Shown: positions 33,601-43,058 of the stretch, piece by piece
Position numbering within the stretch: position 1 is the stretch's first letter
How the letters are laid out: every line of letters starts with the position of its first letter
Assembly (NCBI RefSeq): GCF_011193355.1
Contig: NZ_CP049780.1
Location: 1 to 64,000 of the forward strand
Direction: 5' to 3'
From: Streptomyces sp. JB150
GTDB taxonomy: Bacteria > Actinomycetota > Actinomycetes > Streptomycetales > Streptomycetaceae
Length of the DNA stretch: 64,000 bases
Notes under the pieces: model-generated
What the model was told of the DNA's origin: nothing
Databases searched by the model: none
What the model saw: the letters and a program-made list of their open reading frames with translations, nothing else
Position numbers and translations under genes: made by a program

Positions 33601-34809
33601 TCAGGCGGCGGTGGCGCCGGCGCCGGACGTCCACCGCGTGCCGTAGGCGACGTGATCGCGTTCGGTGGAGTGGAAGATGCGGTTCCAGGCCAGTCCCATC
33701 ACCCGGTCGCGCAGCCAGACCGCGGCCGGGTTGTGCAGCGAGCCGAGCACGCCGATGCGGTGTGCCAGCAGCTGCATCGGCCGGGTGCGCTCCTGGCGTT
33801 CGGCCTCGTAGACGCGCAGCGCCCGCACGGCGTCGGTGCCGGGCGCGGCGAGGTGCCCGGCCAGGACGAGGGCGTCCTCGATGGCCTGGCAGGCGCCCTG
33901 CCCGATGTTGAAGCTCATGGCGTGGGCGGCGTCGCCGAGCAGGGTGACCCGGCCCCGTCCCCAGACGGCGTCGGGCTTGCGGTCCATGACGTCGCCGCGC
34001 AGGATGCTCTCCGGCACGGTGGCGTCCAGGATGCGCCGCACCGGCCCGGTCCACCCGGCGTGCCGCTCACGCAGCATCTGCAGGGTCTGCTCGGGCGTGC
34101 CCTCGTCGCGGCCGCCGGCCGGCCCGTCGGCGACACTCATCCAGTGCACGACGCCGGGCGCGATGTCGTAGTAGGTGAAGCGGGTGCCCTGGCCGAACAG
34201 GGCCGTGAACGTGCCCGGCGGGATTTCCTCGGCACTCATCCGGGCGTGGCCGCGCCAGGCGATGTAGCCGGTGTAGTCGGGAGGCTGCGGGCCCAGCAGC
34301 TGGGCGCGCACCGCGGAGCGGATGCCGTCGGCGCCGATCAGCAGGTCGCCCTGCGCGCTGGTGCCGTCGGCGAAGTGCAGGCTGACACCGTCCTCGTGCT
34401 CGGTGTAGCCGGTGACCTCGGCGCCGGTGACGACCGGCGCGCTGACGGCGTCCCGCAGGATGCCGTGCAGGTCGGAGCGGCCGATGGCGACCGTGGCCTG
34501 CCCGTAGCGCTCGACGAACTCGCCCACCGGCCAGGTGCCGATGGGCCGGCCGGCCGAGGTCGCGAAGTGGCACGCGGACTGGGCGGGCGCGATCCGGGCG
34601 ACCTGGTCGGCCACCCCCAGACGGGCCAGGGCGAGCATGCCGTTGGTCCAGATGTGCAGTCCGGCGCCGCCGTCGCGCAGCTGGGGCGCGCGTTCGAAGA
34701 CGACGCAGTCGATGCCCTGCTGCTGCAGGGCCAGCGCGGTGGCGATGCCGCCGATCCCGCCGCCGGCGATGAGCACGCGGCGTACGGGGCGAGGCGTGGG
34801 GGCGGACAT
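33601..34809 (-). CDS. FAD-dependent monooxygenase
   Basis: A 402-aa class A flavin hydroxylase. The FAD motif is LIAGGGIGGIATALAL, the DG motif is LLIGADGIRSAVRAQL near residue 160, and GDAAHAMSFNIGQGACQAIEDA lies near 290. It differs clearly from the enzyme at 2.7 kb, so two distinct oxidations are likely. The protein has no membrane anchor. It lies 48 bp from the SnoaL fusion and 67 bp from the aldo/keto reductase, all on the minus strand. Polyene epoxidation or ring hydroxylation are both possible. Confidence 0.9.
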   Translation of the reverse strand: MSAPTPRPVRRVLIAGGGIGGIATALALQQQGIDCVVFERAPQLRDGGAGLHIWTNGMLALARLGVADQVARIAPAQSACHFATSAGRPIGTWPVGEFVERYGQATVAIGRSDLHGILRDAVSAPVVTGAEVTGYTEHEDGVSLHFADGTSAQGDLLIGADGIRSAVRAQLLGPQPPDYTGYIAWRGHARMSAEEIPPGTFTALFGQGTRFTYYDIAPGVVHWMSVADGPAGGRDEGTPEQTLQMLRERHAGWTGPVRRILDATVPESILRGDVMDRKPDAVWGRGRVTLLGDAAHAMSFNIGQGACQAIEDALVLAGHLAAPGTDAVRALRVYEAERQERTRPMQLLAHRIGVLGSLHNPAAVWLRDRVMGLAWNRIFHSTERDHVAYGTRWTSGAGATAA

Positions 34810-34876
34810 GTCGGTTCTCCCAAGGGGTCGGGGGCGGACGGCCGAAGGCAGGGCAGGACAGGGGAGCAGGGGGGCT

Positions 34877-35875
34877 TCAGCGGCTCAGCGAGGCCATCTC
34901 GGCGTCCGGGTACCGGTTGCCGGCGGTCACGCCGTAGGGGGCGATGGTGTCGATCGCGGCCAGCACGTCGGGGGAGAGGCGCACGTCGGACGCGGACAGG
35001 TTCTCCTCCAGGTAGGTGCGCCGCTTGGTGCCGGGGATGGCGACGACGTCCTCGCCGCGGGAGAGCACCCAGGCCAGCGCCAGGCGCGTGACCGTGGTGC
35101 CGGACGCGGCCGCCAGATCGCTGAGCTGGTCGACGACCGGCAGGTTGCGGCGGATGTTCTCGTCCTTGAAACGCGGGGCGATACGCCGGAAGTCCAGGCC
35201 CTCGGGAATGTCGGCGGTGTCACGGATCGTGCCGGTGAGGAAGCCGCGGCCCAGCGGGCTGTAGGCCACGAAGCCGATCCCCAGCTCCCGCACCGTCTCC
35301 AGCACGCCGTTGACCTCGACATCCCGGGTGAACAGCGAGTACTCGGTCTGCACGGCCGTCAGCGGATGCACCGCGTGCGCGCGCCGGATGGTCGCCGGCC
35401 CCGCCTCGGAGATCCCCAGATGCCGCACGAGCCCGGCCTGGACGAGCTCGGCGAGCGCCCCGAAGCTCTCCTCCACCGGCACGTCCGGGTCGACGCGGTG
35501 CAGGTAGTACAGGTCGAGGTGGTCGGTGCCCAGACGGCGCAGCGTGCCCTCGATGGAACGGCGGATGTACTCCGGGCGGCCGTTGATCCGCCAGGTGAGC
35601 CGGCCGTCGACGACCTCGTTGCCCACCTTGGACGCCAGGACCACCTTCTCGCGCCGCCCGGCCACGGCCCGCCCGACCAGCTCCTCGTTGGTGTACGGGC
35701 CGTACATGTCGGCGGTGTCCAGCAGCGTCACGCCGAGCTCCAGCGCCCGGTCGATGGTGGCCCGGGCCTCGGCCTCGTCCACGTCGCCGTACCCGAACGT
35801 CATGCCCATGCAGCCCAGGCCCTGCGCGGAGACCTCCAGCGCGGCCGTGCCCAGCTTGCGGTGCTTGATTGCCAC
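34877..35875 (-). CDS. Aldo/keto reductase
   Basis: A 332-aa AKR with tetrad residues Asp53 and Tyr58 ([15 protein letters not shown]), Lys83 (LASKVGNE) and His in [11 protein letters not shown]. The NADPH-binding end is [16 protein letters not shown]. The GTG at 35875 is chosen, with AAAGG upstream. It differs from the sugar 3-ketoreductase at 26.7 kb and lies with the polyketide genes. It might reduce a ketone on the polyketide, or an aldehyde. It is the only reductase in the polyketide block, as no FabG-like SDR is found. Confidence 0.88.
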   Translation of the reverse strand: MAIKHRKLGTAALEVSAQGLGCMGMTFGYGDVDEAEARATIDRALELGVTLLDTADMYGPYTNEELVGRAVAGRREKVVLASKVGNEVVDGRLTWRINGRPEYIRRSIEGTLRRLGTDHLDLYYLHRVDPDVPVEESFGALAELVQAGLVRHLGISEAGPATIRRAHAVHPLTAVQTEYSLFTRDVEVNGVLETVRELGIGFVAYSPLGRGFLTGTIRDTADIPEGLDFRRIAPRFKDENIRRNLPVVDQLSDLAAASGTTVTRLALAWVLSRGEDVVAIPGTKRRTYLEENLSASDVRLSPDVLAAIDTIAPYGVTAGNRYPDAEMASLSR

Positions 35876-35949
35876 GTCAATGCCTTTCGAAACGTCGCGG
35901 CCCCGGACCCGGGGCGGCGAGCGGACAAGGGGAAAGAACAGGCGGCCGT

Positions 35950-37065
35950 TCAGGCCGGCAGCGGCGCCTGCCAGGTCAGCGACAGCCCGGTGTACACGTA
36001 CCGGCTGGCCTCGATGCCGAGCAGCACGATCCGGTCGCCGGGCCCGATCCGCCCCGACGTCCAGCCCGCGTCCAGCGACAGCGGCACCGCGGCCGAACCG
36101 GTCGCCCCCACCTCGGCCAGGTTCTCCACGATCCGCCCGTCGAGCGTCTCGATGTCCTCCTGCGACAGCCCGGCGGAGGCGAACTCGTCGGCGAAGTACT
36201 CCGCGTTGCCCTCCGGCAGCACGATCGCGTCGAACTCCCCGAGCGCCCGGCCGTCCTTGCGGGCCATCTCCCTGATCGCCCGGACGAACACCTGCGGACC
36301 GAACGTGGAGGTGCCGGGCACGTCGATCTTCATCTGGATCAGCTGGCGCCGCCGCAGCTGCTCCGCCTGCGGCACATCCGTACCGCCCCCGATGATCTCC
36401 ATACCGGGCTTGCGCAGCCCGCCCACACACGCGTTGACGAAAGCGAACCCGCCCCCCGCATCGCCCGCACCGCCGGAGCCGCCGCCCGCGGGCTCCGCCC
36501 GCATCACCACGGCCCCCGCACCGTCCCCGAACGTGTACAGCATCAGCCGGTCCCGCATCCGCACCCGCGCCGGGTCCTTGCCCAGAAAGTGCGGCGCCAG
36601 CACCGGCGACCCGGCCTCGCTGCCCACCACCAGGGCGGTACGCGCCGTCCCGTCGGCCAGCTGCCGCCGCGCCAGGTCCAGTGCCTGCACCCAGCCCGCG
36701 CACGCCCCGCGGATCTCGACCGCGGCAACGCTCTCCAGACCCAGGTAATGCTGCAGCGTGGTGGCCACGTTGGGCAGCGTGTACTCCGGCGTCGCCGTGC
36801 ACACCACGATCAGGTCCAGCTCACCGGGCTCCACACCGGCCCGCTCCAGCGCCTGTCGGGAGGCACGCTCGGCCATCCGGCTGTTGTTGATGCGGTGCTC
36901 ACCCGTGACCGGGTCGATCATCCAGTACCGGGTCTTGACCTGGATGCCCTCCAGCACATCGTCCGGCAGCGGCCCGACGAACTTCTCCAGCGTGGCGTTG
37001 TCCAGCGGCTCACCGGGCACGTACGCACCGGTCGAAAGGATCTTCACGTCATAGGCGGTGGTCAT
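35950..37065 (-). CDS. Divergent KAS III-like enzyme
   Basis: A 371-aa FabH-fold protein. Cys122 in [13 protein letters not shown] is retained, but the histidine motif (PHQAN in FabH) reads LPEGNAEYF, putting Glu285 at the His position, and the Asn motif (GNTSAAS) reads GATGSAA, with Ala321. Without His and Asn, normal decarboxylative condensation is unlikely. It may act as an acyltransferase between carriers, or as an esterifying KS III. A Gly-rich loop (about 194-206) is inserted. The ATG at 37065 is preferred over GTG 37074 because GGAG lies upstream. It starts 6 bp from the fused KS gene's stop. Confidence 0.85.
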   Translation of the reverse strand: MTTAYDVKILSTGAYVPGEPLDNATLEKFVGPLPDDVLEGIQVKTRYWMIDPVTGEHRINNSRMAERASRQALERAGVEPGELDLIVVCTATPEYTLPNVATTLQHYLGLESVAAVEIRGACAGWVQALDLARRQLADGTARTALVVGSEAGSPVLAPHFLGKDPARVRMRDRLMLYTFGDGAGAVVMRAEPAGGGSGGAGDAGGGFAFVNACVGGLRKPGMEIIGGGTDVPQAEQLRRRQLIQMKIDVPGTSTFGPQVFVRAIREMARKDGRALGEFDAIVLPEGNAEYFADEFASAGLSQEDIETLDGRIVENLAEVGATGSAAVPLSLDAGWTSGRIGPGDRIVLLGIEASRYVYTGLSLTWQAPLPA

Positions 37066-37070
37066 CGGCC

Positions 37071-39428
37071 TCACTCCGTTACGGGCACAGGGACAGGGGA
37101 CAGCACCAGCGAGGTGTGCGTGCCGCCCAGGGACGAGCTGTTCACCAGGACCGGGCGCAGGTCCCCGCCCGCCCGCCAGGCACCGACCGCGAGCACCGCC
37201 GCCAGCTGGGCACCCGCACCGGCCGGCTCGCCGAGCACCCGCTTGGGAGCCTCGACGCGCACCTCGCCCGCACCGAACACCCGCGCCACGGCGGCCAGTT
37301 CGGGACGGTCGGCGGCAGCCAGACCCGCCGCGCTCGCCCAGACCGCCGCCACCTGCCGCGGCCGCAGCCCGGCAGCGCGCAGCGCCCCGCGCATCGCCCG
37401 CTCCACGCCCTCACCCGCCGCATCCCAGCGGCCGATGCCGCACGCGTCCGACGCGGTCGCATGCCCCAGCACCACGGCGTGGACCGGCGCGCCGCGCCGC
37501 TCGGCGCTCGACCGCCGCTCCAGCAGCAGCGCGATGCCCGCCTCCGCGAGCGTGTAGCGGCGCCCGGACGCCGAACCGAACAGCGGGATACTTTCGTAGG
37601 CGGCCAGCGTGGCGGCGGAGAACGCCTCGACCGCCGGCACCAGCACCCGCTCCACGCGCCCGGCACGCAGCATGTCGTAGGCCACCGACAGGGCGGCCGC
37701 ACCGGCCGCGTGCCCCGACGTCAGCGTCGACGTCGGCCCCTTCGTGCCCAGAGCCATGGCCACATGACCGGCCGCACCGTTGTACACGGTGTTCGTGAAC
37801 ACCGCCGGGTTCGCTTCCTGCACGCCCTCGCGCAGCACCGGCACGGTGAACCGCTCACCGCTCTCCATCGGCCCGATCGCGGTGCCGAGCACCACACCGG
37901 TCGCGGCGACGGCCGCCGCGTCCCTGTCCGCCCCCGCGGCGTCCAGGGCGGCCCGGCACGAGGCGATGGCGAGCTGGGACACCTTGTCCATGCGCCGCCG
38001 CTCCCGGGGCGTGCCCGCCACCGAACGGTCGAACTCCACCCGCGCCACGCGCAAGTTGTTCTCCGGCACACCCTGCCGGCGCCCCGCCGCGTACGCCTCC
38101 CACAGCGCCTCGGGCCCCTCACCGGCCGAGGTGATCACCCCCAGCCCGGTCACCACGACATCGTCCGGGCCGGCGGCCGGCGGCGGCGCACCCCGCCCGC
38201 CCGGCCGGGCGAAGGCGATGGTGGCGTTGGCGCCGGCGAACCCGAAGTTGTTGGACAGCGCCGTCTCCAGCACCATCGGACGGCCCGTCCCCGCCACCGG
38301 GTCCAGACCGCACTGCGGGTCCGCCCCGGTGAAGGACGCCGTCGGCGGCGCCACCTGGTCGCGCAGGGCCAGCGCCGTGACGATCCCCTCCACCGCCCCG
38401 GCCGCGCCCAGCAGATGACCGATCATCGACTTGGTGCTGGACAGCGCGATCTTCTCGGCCGCCGCACCCAGCGCCGCGCGCACGGCGTTGCTCTCCGCCG
38501 AGTCGTTCTTCTGCGTGCCCGTACCGTGCCCGTTGACGTACCGGATGTCGTCCGCGACCAGCCCCGAGGAGTCAAGGGCCGCCCGGATCGCCCGCGCCGC
38601 GCCCTCACCCTCGGGGTGCGGCGCGGTGGGGTGGTGGCCGTCGGCGGACAGGCCGTAACCCAGCACCTCGGCGACGACCGGGGCGCCGGTGCGCTCGGCC
38701 ACCCGCCGCGACAAAAGCACCAGCATCCCGCTGCCCTCACCCAGGGTCAGACCCGAACGGTCCCTGGAATAGGGAGCCGCCGGCTGCGGGGAGAGCGACC
38801 ACAGACTGCTGAACCCGGCGAACGCCGACTCGGTGAACGCGTCGCTGCCGCCGACGAGCATCGCGTCGGCCGCACCCGAGCGGATCACCTCCAGGGCGTG
38901 GGCGAGCGCGTGCGCGCTGGCGGCACACGCCGTGTTCACACTGAACACCGGCCCCTTGAGGCCGAACGCCGCCGACAGCGCCTCCGCGCCCGCCTGCGGC
39001 GGCACGAACGTGTAGCGGCGCCAGTCGGGACTGCGGCCCTCGTGCACCTCCCGCAGAGCCAGCTCGGCACTGCGCCAGCCGCCGTGGCAGGTGCCGTAGG
39101 CGACCCCCCACCGCTCGGCCGGGATGTCGGCGCCGATCCGCAGCCCCGAACCGGCCATGGCCTCCTCGGCGGCGGCCAGCGCGAAGTCGATGGAGAAGTC
39201 ACGGCTGCCGCCCGGCGCGGCGTACGCGTACCCGGGCCGGGGCGCCTCGGCGACCTCACCGCCCAGGGTGGTCTGGTAGTGGTCCATGGACAGGCGGCGC
39301 ACGGGCGCGATCGCCACCCGCCCGGCGCGCACCCCCTCCCACAGGGCCTCGGCCGAGGCGCCGTGCGGGGTGATCGCCCCCACCGCGGCGATCACCACAC
39401 CGGCCCCCTGGCTGCGAACGTCACTCAT
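37071..39428 (-). CDS. Ketosynthase fused to CLF-like second ketosynthase
   Basis: A 785-aa didomain protein. The first KS (1-415) has a complete active site: Cys in NTACAASAHALAHALE near 167, His in NGHGTGTQKND, and His in IGHLLGAAGA. The second (425-780) starts VVVTGLGVITSAG but has SGHAAGAAAL in place of the Cys motif and AVWASAAG in place of the first His motif, so it is a non-catalytic CLF-like domain. KS and CLF are normally separate chains. With the separate KS/CLF pair at 39.5-42.1 kb the cluster has two condensing units. GGAAGC precedes the ATG. Confidence 0.92.
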   Translation of the reverse strand: MSDVRSQGAGVVIAAVGAITPHGASAEALWEGVRAGRVAIAPVRRLSMDHYQTTLGGEVAEAPRPGYAYAAPGGSRDFSIDFALAAAEEAMAGSGLRIGADIPAERWGVAYGTCHGGWRSAELALREVHEGRSPDWRRYTFVPPQAGAEALSAAFGLKGPVFSVNTACAASAHALAHALEVIRSGAADAMLVGGSDAFTESAFAGFSSLWSLSPQPAAPYSRDRSGLTLGEGSGMLVLLSRRVAERTGAPVVAEVLGYGLSADGHHPTAPHPEGEGAARAIRAALDSSGLVADDIRYVNGHGTGTQKNDSAESNAVRAALGAAAEKIALSSTKSMIGHLLGAAGAVEGIVTALALRDQVAPPTASFTGADPQCGLDPVAGTGRPMVLETALSNNFGFAGANATIAFARPGGRGAPPPAAGPDDVVVTGLGVITSAGEGPEALWEAYAAGRRQGVPENNLRVARVEFDRSVAGTPRERRRMDKVSQLAIASCRAALDAAGADRDAAAVAATGVVLGTAIGPMESGERFTVPVLREGVQEANPAVFTNTVYNGAAGHVAMALGTKGPTSTLTSGHAAGAAALSVAYDMLRAGRVERVLVPAVEAFSAATLAAYESIPLFGSASGRRYTLAEAGIALLLERRSSAERRGAPVHAVVLGHATASDACGIGRWDAAGEGVERAMRGALRAAGLRPRQVAAVWASAAGLAAADRPELAAVARVFGAGEVRVEAPKRVLGEPAGAGAQLAAVLAVGAWRAGGDLRPVLVNSSSLGGTHTSLVLSPVPVPVTE

Positions 39429-39467
39429 GCGTCTGCTTCCTTCTGTTCGACAGGGCCCCTCGGCCGC

Positions 39468-40799
39468 TCACGCGGGCCTGGACAACGTCAGCGCCACGGC
39501 CTGCCCCTCGATGCCCCGGGCCAGCGCCATCGCATGCGACGGCCTGCTCTCGCGGGCACCACCGCGGACATGGTCCAACGCGCACACCGGATCGGGCCGG
39601 TCCAGATTGAGGGTCGCGGGCACCACCCCGTGGTGCAGCGCCAGCGCGCACACGGCCGCGTTCAACGCCCCCGCCCCGCCCACCAGATGCCCGGTCTGCG
39701 GCTTGGGCGTGCTGACCGCCACCGACGACACGGCCCCGCCCAGCGCCCCGCGCAACGCGATCGCCTCGCCCGCGTCCCCCGCCCGCGTCCCCGAACCGTC
39801 CGACGCGACATACCCGAGGTCACCCGCGGCCAGCCGGGCGTCCTGCAGCGAACGCCGCACCGCCCGCGCCAGACCACGGCCCTCCGCATCCGCCGCCGGC
39901 GGCGTACGGGCGTCATGGCCGGCGCCGTAACCGGTCAGCTCGGCGTAGATACGGGCACCACGGCGCAGCGCCGCCTGCTTCTCCTCCAGCACCAGCAGCG
40001 CGGCCCCCTCACCGGGCAGCCCGCCGCTGCGCTCACGGTCATAGGGCCGGTACGCCTCCTGCCCGCGCTCGTTGCGGGTGGTCAGGATGCCCAGCCGGTC
40101 CAGCAGCGTCATCGACCACCAGCTGGTGGCGTCGTCGTACCCGCCCGCGATCGCCACGTCCGCGTCCCCGCGGCGCACCGCGCGCATGGCCCGGCCGATC
40201 GCGCTGGCACCGGCGTCCGCGTAGCCCGCGAAGAAGGTGCTCGAACCCCTGATGCCGTACGTCTGCGAGATGTTGAACACCGCACCCGCCGGCAGCCCCT
40301 CCACGAAGAACAGCGGCGGCATGATCGCGTCACCGTGCCGGGCCAGGTGCGCCAGGTCGGCCGTGCCGTCCGGGCGGCGGATCACCTTCAGTTCCTCGAT
40401 CAGCTGCTCCATGCGGCCCAGCGACTTGTTGCCGCCCAGATACAGGCCCGCCCGGTGCCCGAGCTCCTCACCGCCGGCCTGCTTGTGCGGCAGGCCCGCG
40501 TCGTCGAGCGCGAGCCGGGCGGCGGCCAGCGCCAGACGGTCACCGCGGTTGACGGTGCGCAGCTGGCGCCGCGTGGCGAACCGCGTGGCGTCGAACTCGG
40601 CGATCTCCCCGCCCAGCCGGGTCTGCAGCGGCGCCGGATCGTACGCCCTGATCGGGCCGATCCCGCACTCGCCGGCCACCAGCGCCTTCCAGTTGGCCTC
40701 CGCGCCCTCGCCCAGCGCGGTCAGCAGACCGATGCCGCTGACGACGACCTGACGTCCACCGCTCACCGGCGCTCCTTCGTGTCGCTGCCCGGTCGTCAT
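39468..40799 (-). CDS. Chain length factor (KS-beta)
   Basis: A 443-aa KS-fold protein without a catalytic cysteine: GYADAGASAIG stands where TACASG-type residues occur in KS, giving Asp at the Cys position. The first His motif is SDGSGT, while TGHLVGGAGALN retains the second His. Such subunits pair with KS-alpha and set chain length. It overlaps the KS gene by 4 bp (ATGA), ensuring equal synthesis. Aromatic-PKS CLFs usually carry Gln at the Cys position, so Asp marks a divergent branch, consistent with a highly reducing system. Confidence 0.93.
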   Translation of the reverse strand: MTTGQRHEGAPVSGGRQVVVSGIGLLTALGEGAEANWKALVAGECGIGPIRAYDPAPLQTRLGGEIAEFDATRFATRRQLRTVNRGDRLALAAARLALDDAGLPHKQAGGEELGHRAGLYLGGNKSLGRMEQLIEELKVIRRPDGTADLAHLARHGDAIMPPLFFVEGLPAGAVFNISQTYGIRGSSTFFAGYADAGASAIGRAMRAVRRGDADVAIAGGYDDATSWWSMTLLDRLGILTTRNERGQEAYRPYDRERSGGLPGEGAALLVLEEKQAALRRGARIYAELTGYGAGHDARTPPAADAEGRGLARAVRRSLQDARLAAGDLGYVASDGSGTRAGDAGEAIALRGALGGAVSSVAVSTPKPQTGHLVGGAGALNAAVCALALHHGVVPATLNLDRPDPVCALDHVRGGARESRPSHAMALARGIEGQAVALTLSRPA

Positions 40800-42067
40800 C
40801 GCGCCTCCTCGTAACGGCCCACGACCAGCCCGACGTTGGTGCCGCCGAAAGCGAACGCGTTGACGAGGGCGTGACGCACCTCGCGCCGGCGCGCCGTGTT
40901 CGGCACGAAGTCGAGACCCAGCCGCCGGTCGGGCGTCTCCTGGTTGATGGTCGGCGGCACCACACCGTGGTTGATCGCCCCGATCGCGGTGAGCAGGCTC
41001 AGCGCCGCGGACGCCGCCGTGAGATGACCGGTCATCGACTTCGGCGAACTGATCACCAGCCGCTCGGCGGCATCACCGAACACCTTCTTGATCGCCGTGG
41101 TCTCCGACAGGTCGTTGCCCGGAGTGCTGGTGCCGTGCGCCACCACGTAGTCGATGTCACCCGGCTCCAGGCCGGCGTCCGCGATCGACGCCTCGATGGA
41201 CTCGATGGCACCGCTGCCGTCCGGCGGCGAGTCCGTCATCCGCCACGCGTTCAGACTGGTGCCGTACCCCATGACCTCGGCGAGGATCCGCGCCCCGCGG
41301 GCGCGGGCCGCCTCCAGCTCCTCCAGCACGAGCACGACCCCGCCCTCGCCCAGGACGAACCCGGAGCGCTTGTCGTCGAAGGGACGGCTGGCCCGCTGCG
41401 GATCGTCGTTGTACTCCTTCGTCAGCGCCCCCAGCAGACCGAAGCACAGCACGTCCAGCCAGGTCGTCAGCGAGTCGTAGCCACCCGCGAGCATGAGCGT
41501 GGCATCACCCTCCTGCAGCGTGCGGAACGCCTCCCCGACCGCGTGCCCGGACGCCGAGCAGGCGGTGGACACACCCAGCATCGGACCGGTCGCGTCCACC
41601 ATCCGCGCCATCGCCGCCGAGGCGATGTTCTGGCTGTAGGCCAGCGCGTCCGACGGCGCGTACGCCGAGAACGCGTCGGCCCGGCCCGTGCGGTCGCGCA
41701 GCGCCCCGACGTCCACCAGCCACTGCAGATCCGGCCGGTCCACACACGCGCCCATGGCCACACCCATGTCCGCGCCGTCGTAGGTGTCCTGATCCACCCC
41801 CGCGTCGCGCAGCGCCTCCCACGCCGCGCCCACACCGAAGGTGCCCGGCCGCAGCAGATGACGCAGCCCCACCGAGCCGGGCACCGCGTCCTGCAGCCGG
41901 AACCCCTTGACCTCACCGGCGATCGTCACATCGAAGCCGGTGGTGTCGATCGTGGTCAGCCGGCCCACCCCGCTGCGCCCCTCGACCAGTCCCCGCCAGG
42001 TGCTCGGCGCGTCGTTGCCCAGCGGCGTGACGGCGCCCACGCCGGTGACGACCACCCTGCGGCTCAT
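40796..42067 (-). CDS. Beta-ketoacyl synthase (KS-alpha)
   Basis: A 423-aa condensing enzyme with the full KAS II-type active site: Cys in VSTACSASGHAVGEA near residue 170, His in VAHGTSTPGND near 308, and His in MTGHLTAASAA near 343, ending with AFAFGGTNVGLVV. It forms the minimal PKS with the overlapping CLF, the ACP at 42.6 kb and the malonyl transferase at 43.1 kb. It extends an aryl or acyl starter with malonyl units. The start is ATG at 42067, 18 bp after the AcpS-type gene. Confidence 0.95.
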   Translation of the reverse strand: MSRRVVVTGVGAVTPLGNDAPSTWRGLVEGRSGVGRLTTIDTTGFDVTIAGEVKGFRLQDAVPGSVGLRHLLRPGTFGVGAAWEALRDAGVDQDTYDGADMGVAMGACVDRPDLQWLVDVGALRDRTGRADAFSAYAPSDALAYSQNIASAAMARMVDATGPMLGVSTACSASGHAVGEAFRTLQEGDATLMLAGGYDSLTTWLDVLCFGLLGALTKEYNDDPQRASRPFDDKRSGFVLGEGGVVLVLEELEAARARGARILAEVMGYGTSLNAWRMTDSPPDGSGAIESIEASIADAGLEPGDIDYVVAHGTSTPGNDLSETTAIKKVFGDAAERLVISSPKSMTGHLTAASAALSLLTAIGAINHGVVPPTINQETPDRRLGLDFVPNTARRREVRHALVNAFAFGGTNVGLVVGRYEEAR

Positions 42068-42085
42068 CGCGACACCGCCGTCTCG

Positions 42086-42526
42086 TCAGGCCTCATGCCG
42101 TTCGTCTCCTTCTGTCGTGTAGGTGGTGGGGGCGGGTACGGCGGGCTGCGCGGCGGGCTGGCACACCATGACGGCGTGGGCGACGGCGAGACCGGCACTG
42201 TGACTCAAAGACAGGTCGATGTAGTGCATCCCGAGAGACCGCGCGACCCGGTCCACCTCGCCGTACAGCCGCACCCGGGGACGTCCGGCGCGGTCGTTGA
42301 CGACCTCGATGTCCGTCCACTCCATGCCCGCGCCCATCCCGGTCCCCAGGCTCTTGAGCACGGCCTCCTTGGCCGCCCAGCGGCCGGCCAGATGCTCACC
42401 GGCCCGCTTGCGCCGGTAGCAGTAGGCCAGCTCACGAGCGGTGAACACCCGCTCGCGCAGCTCGGGCTGGGAGTCCATCAGCTCCTCGACCCGGGACACC
42501 TCGGCCAGGTCCATGCCGGTCCGCAC
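42086..42526 (-). CDS. AcpS-type 4'-phosphopantetheinyl transferase
   Basis: About 146 aa. GMDLAEVSRVEELM is the AcpS metal-binding start, and AGRWAAKEAVLKSLG holds the conserved Glu/Lys (WxxKEA). HYIDLSLSHSAGLAVAHAV matches the C-terminal strand of holo-ACP synthases. It transfers phosphopantetheine from CoA to the cluster ACPs. The start is uncertain: GTG at 42526 gives a standard N-terminus, while an in-frame GTG at 42604 would overlap the ACP gene. A dedicated AcpS inside a PKS cluster is uncommon and suggests that the unusual ACPs need their own activating enzyme (inference). Confidence 0.88.
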   Translation of the reverse strand: MRTGMDLAEVSRVEELMDSQPELRERVFTARELAYCYRRKRAGEHLAGRWAAKEAVLKSLGTGMGAGMEWTDIEVVNDRAGRPRVRLYGEVDRVARSLGMHYIDLSLSHSAGLAVAHAVMVCQPAAQPAVPAPTTYTTEGDERHEA

Positions 42527-42575
42527 CCGCAGCGGCGGCGGGGCGGAGCCGTCCGGTGACCGCCCCGCGCCCCGC

Positions 42576-42989
42576 TCACGCAGCGGCCGCGGCGAGGGCG
42601 GCACGCTCGGTCACCAGGTCGGTCAGGTTCTGCACGGTAAACAGGGACAGCACATCGTCCGCCGTGAGCTTGCCGGCCAGCTCCTGCACGTCGATCTGCG
42701 GCAGCGACCGCTTCAGCTGCGCCAGGCCGACCTCGTTGATGATGTCGTTCTCGTCGGCGAACTCCTCGTCGGGTATCCCGCCCTGGAGCAGCTCCGCGAT
42801 GTCCGACACCTTGATCTTCACGTCCGCCGCCTTCTCGATGCGGAACAGGACGTCGAGCAGGTCGATCGACTCCGCGTCCAGATCGCCCAGCAGCGTCGCC
42901 TCGGGCACGGCCTCCTCGATGTCGATGCCGAGCGCGTCCGCGACCGCCTCCTGGACGATGGTGCCGAAGTCTTTACCGTCGTACGACAT
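42576..42989 (-). CDS. Extended acyl carrier protein (137 aa)
   Basis: An ACP with phosphopantetheine site Ser41 in LDAESIDLLDVLFRIEK. It is about 50 residues longer than a normal ACP. Residues 66-105 (ELLQGGIPDEEFADEND and GLAQLKRSLPQID) form an acidic insertion between helix II and the C-terminal LTADDVLSLFTVQNL segment. AAGGAC precedes the ATG. It is the main carrier of the type II PKS given its place between the malonyl transferase and AcpS genes. The insertion may control pairing with the two different KS units. Confidence 0.92.
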   Translation of the reverse strand: MSYDGKDFGTIVQEAVADALGIDIEEAVPEATLLGDLDAESIDLLDVLFRIEKAADVKIKVSDIAELLQGGIPDEEFADENDIINEVGLAQLKRSLPQIDVQELAGKLTADDVLSLFTVQNLTDLVTERAALAAAAA

Positions 42990-43058
42990 GTGTCCTTAAC
43001 CCTTCGTTGAATTGCTGCCAGATGCGCGGACCGACGGGTACGGGCCGGCCGCGCGGTG

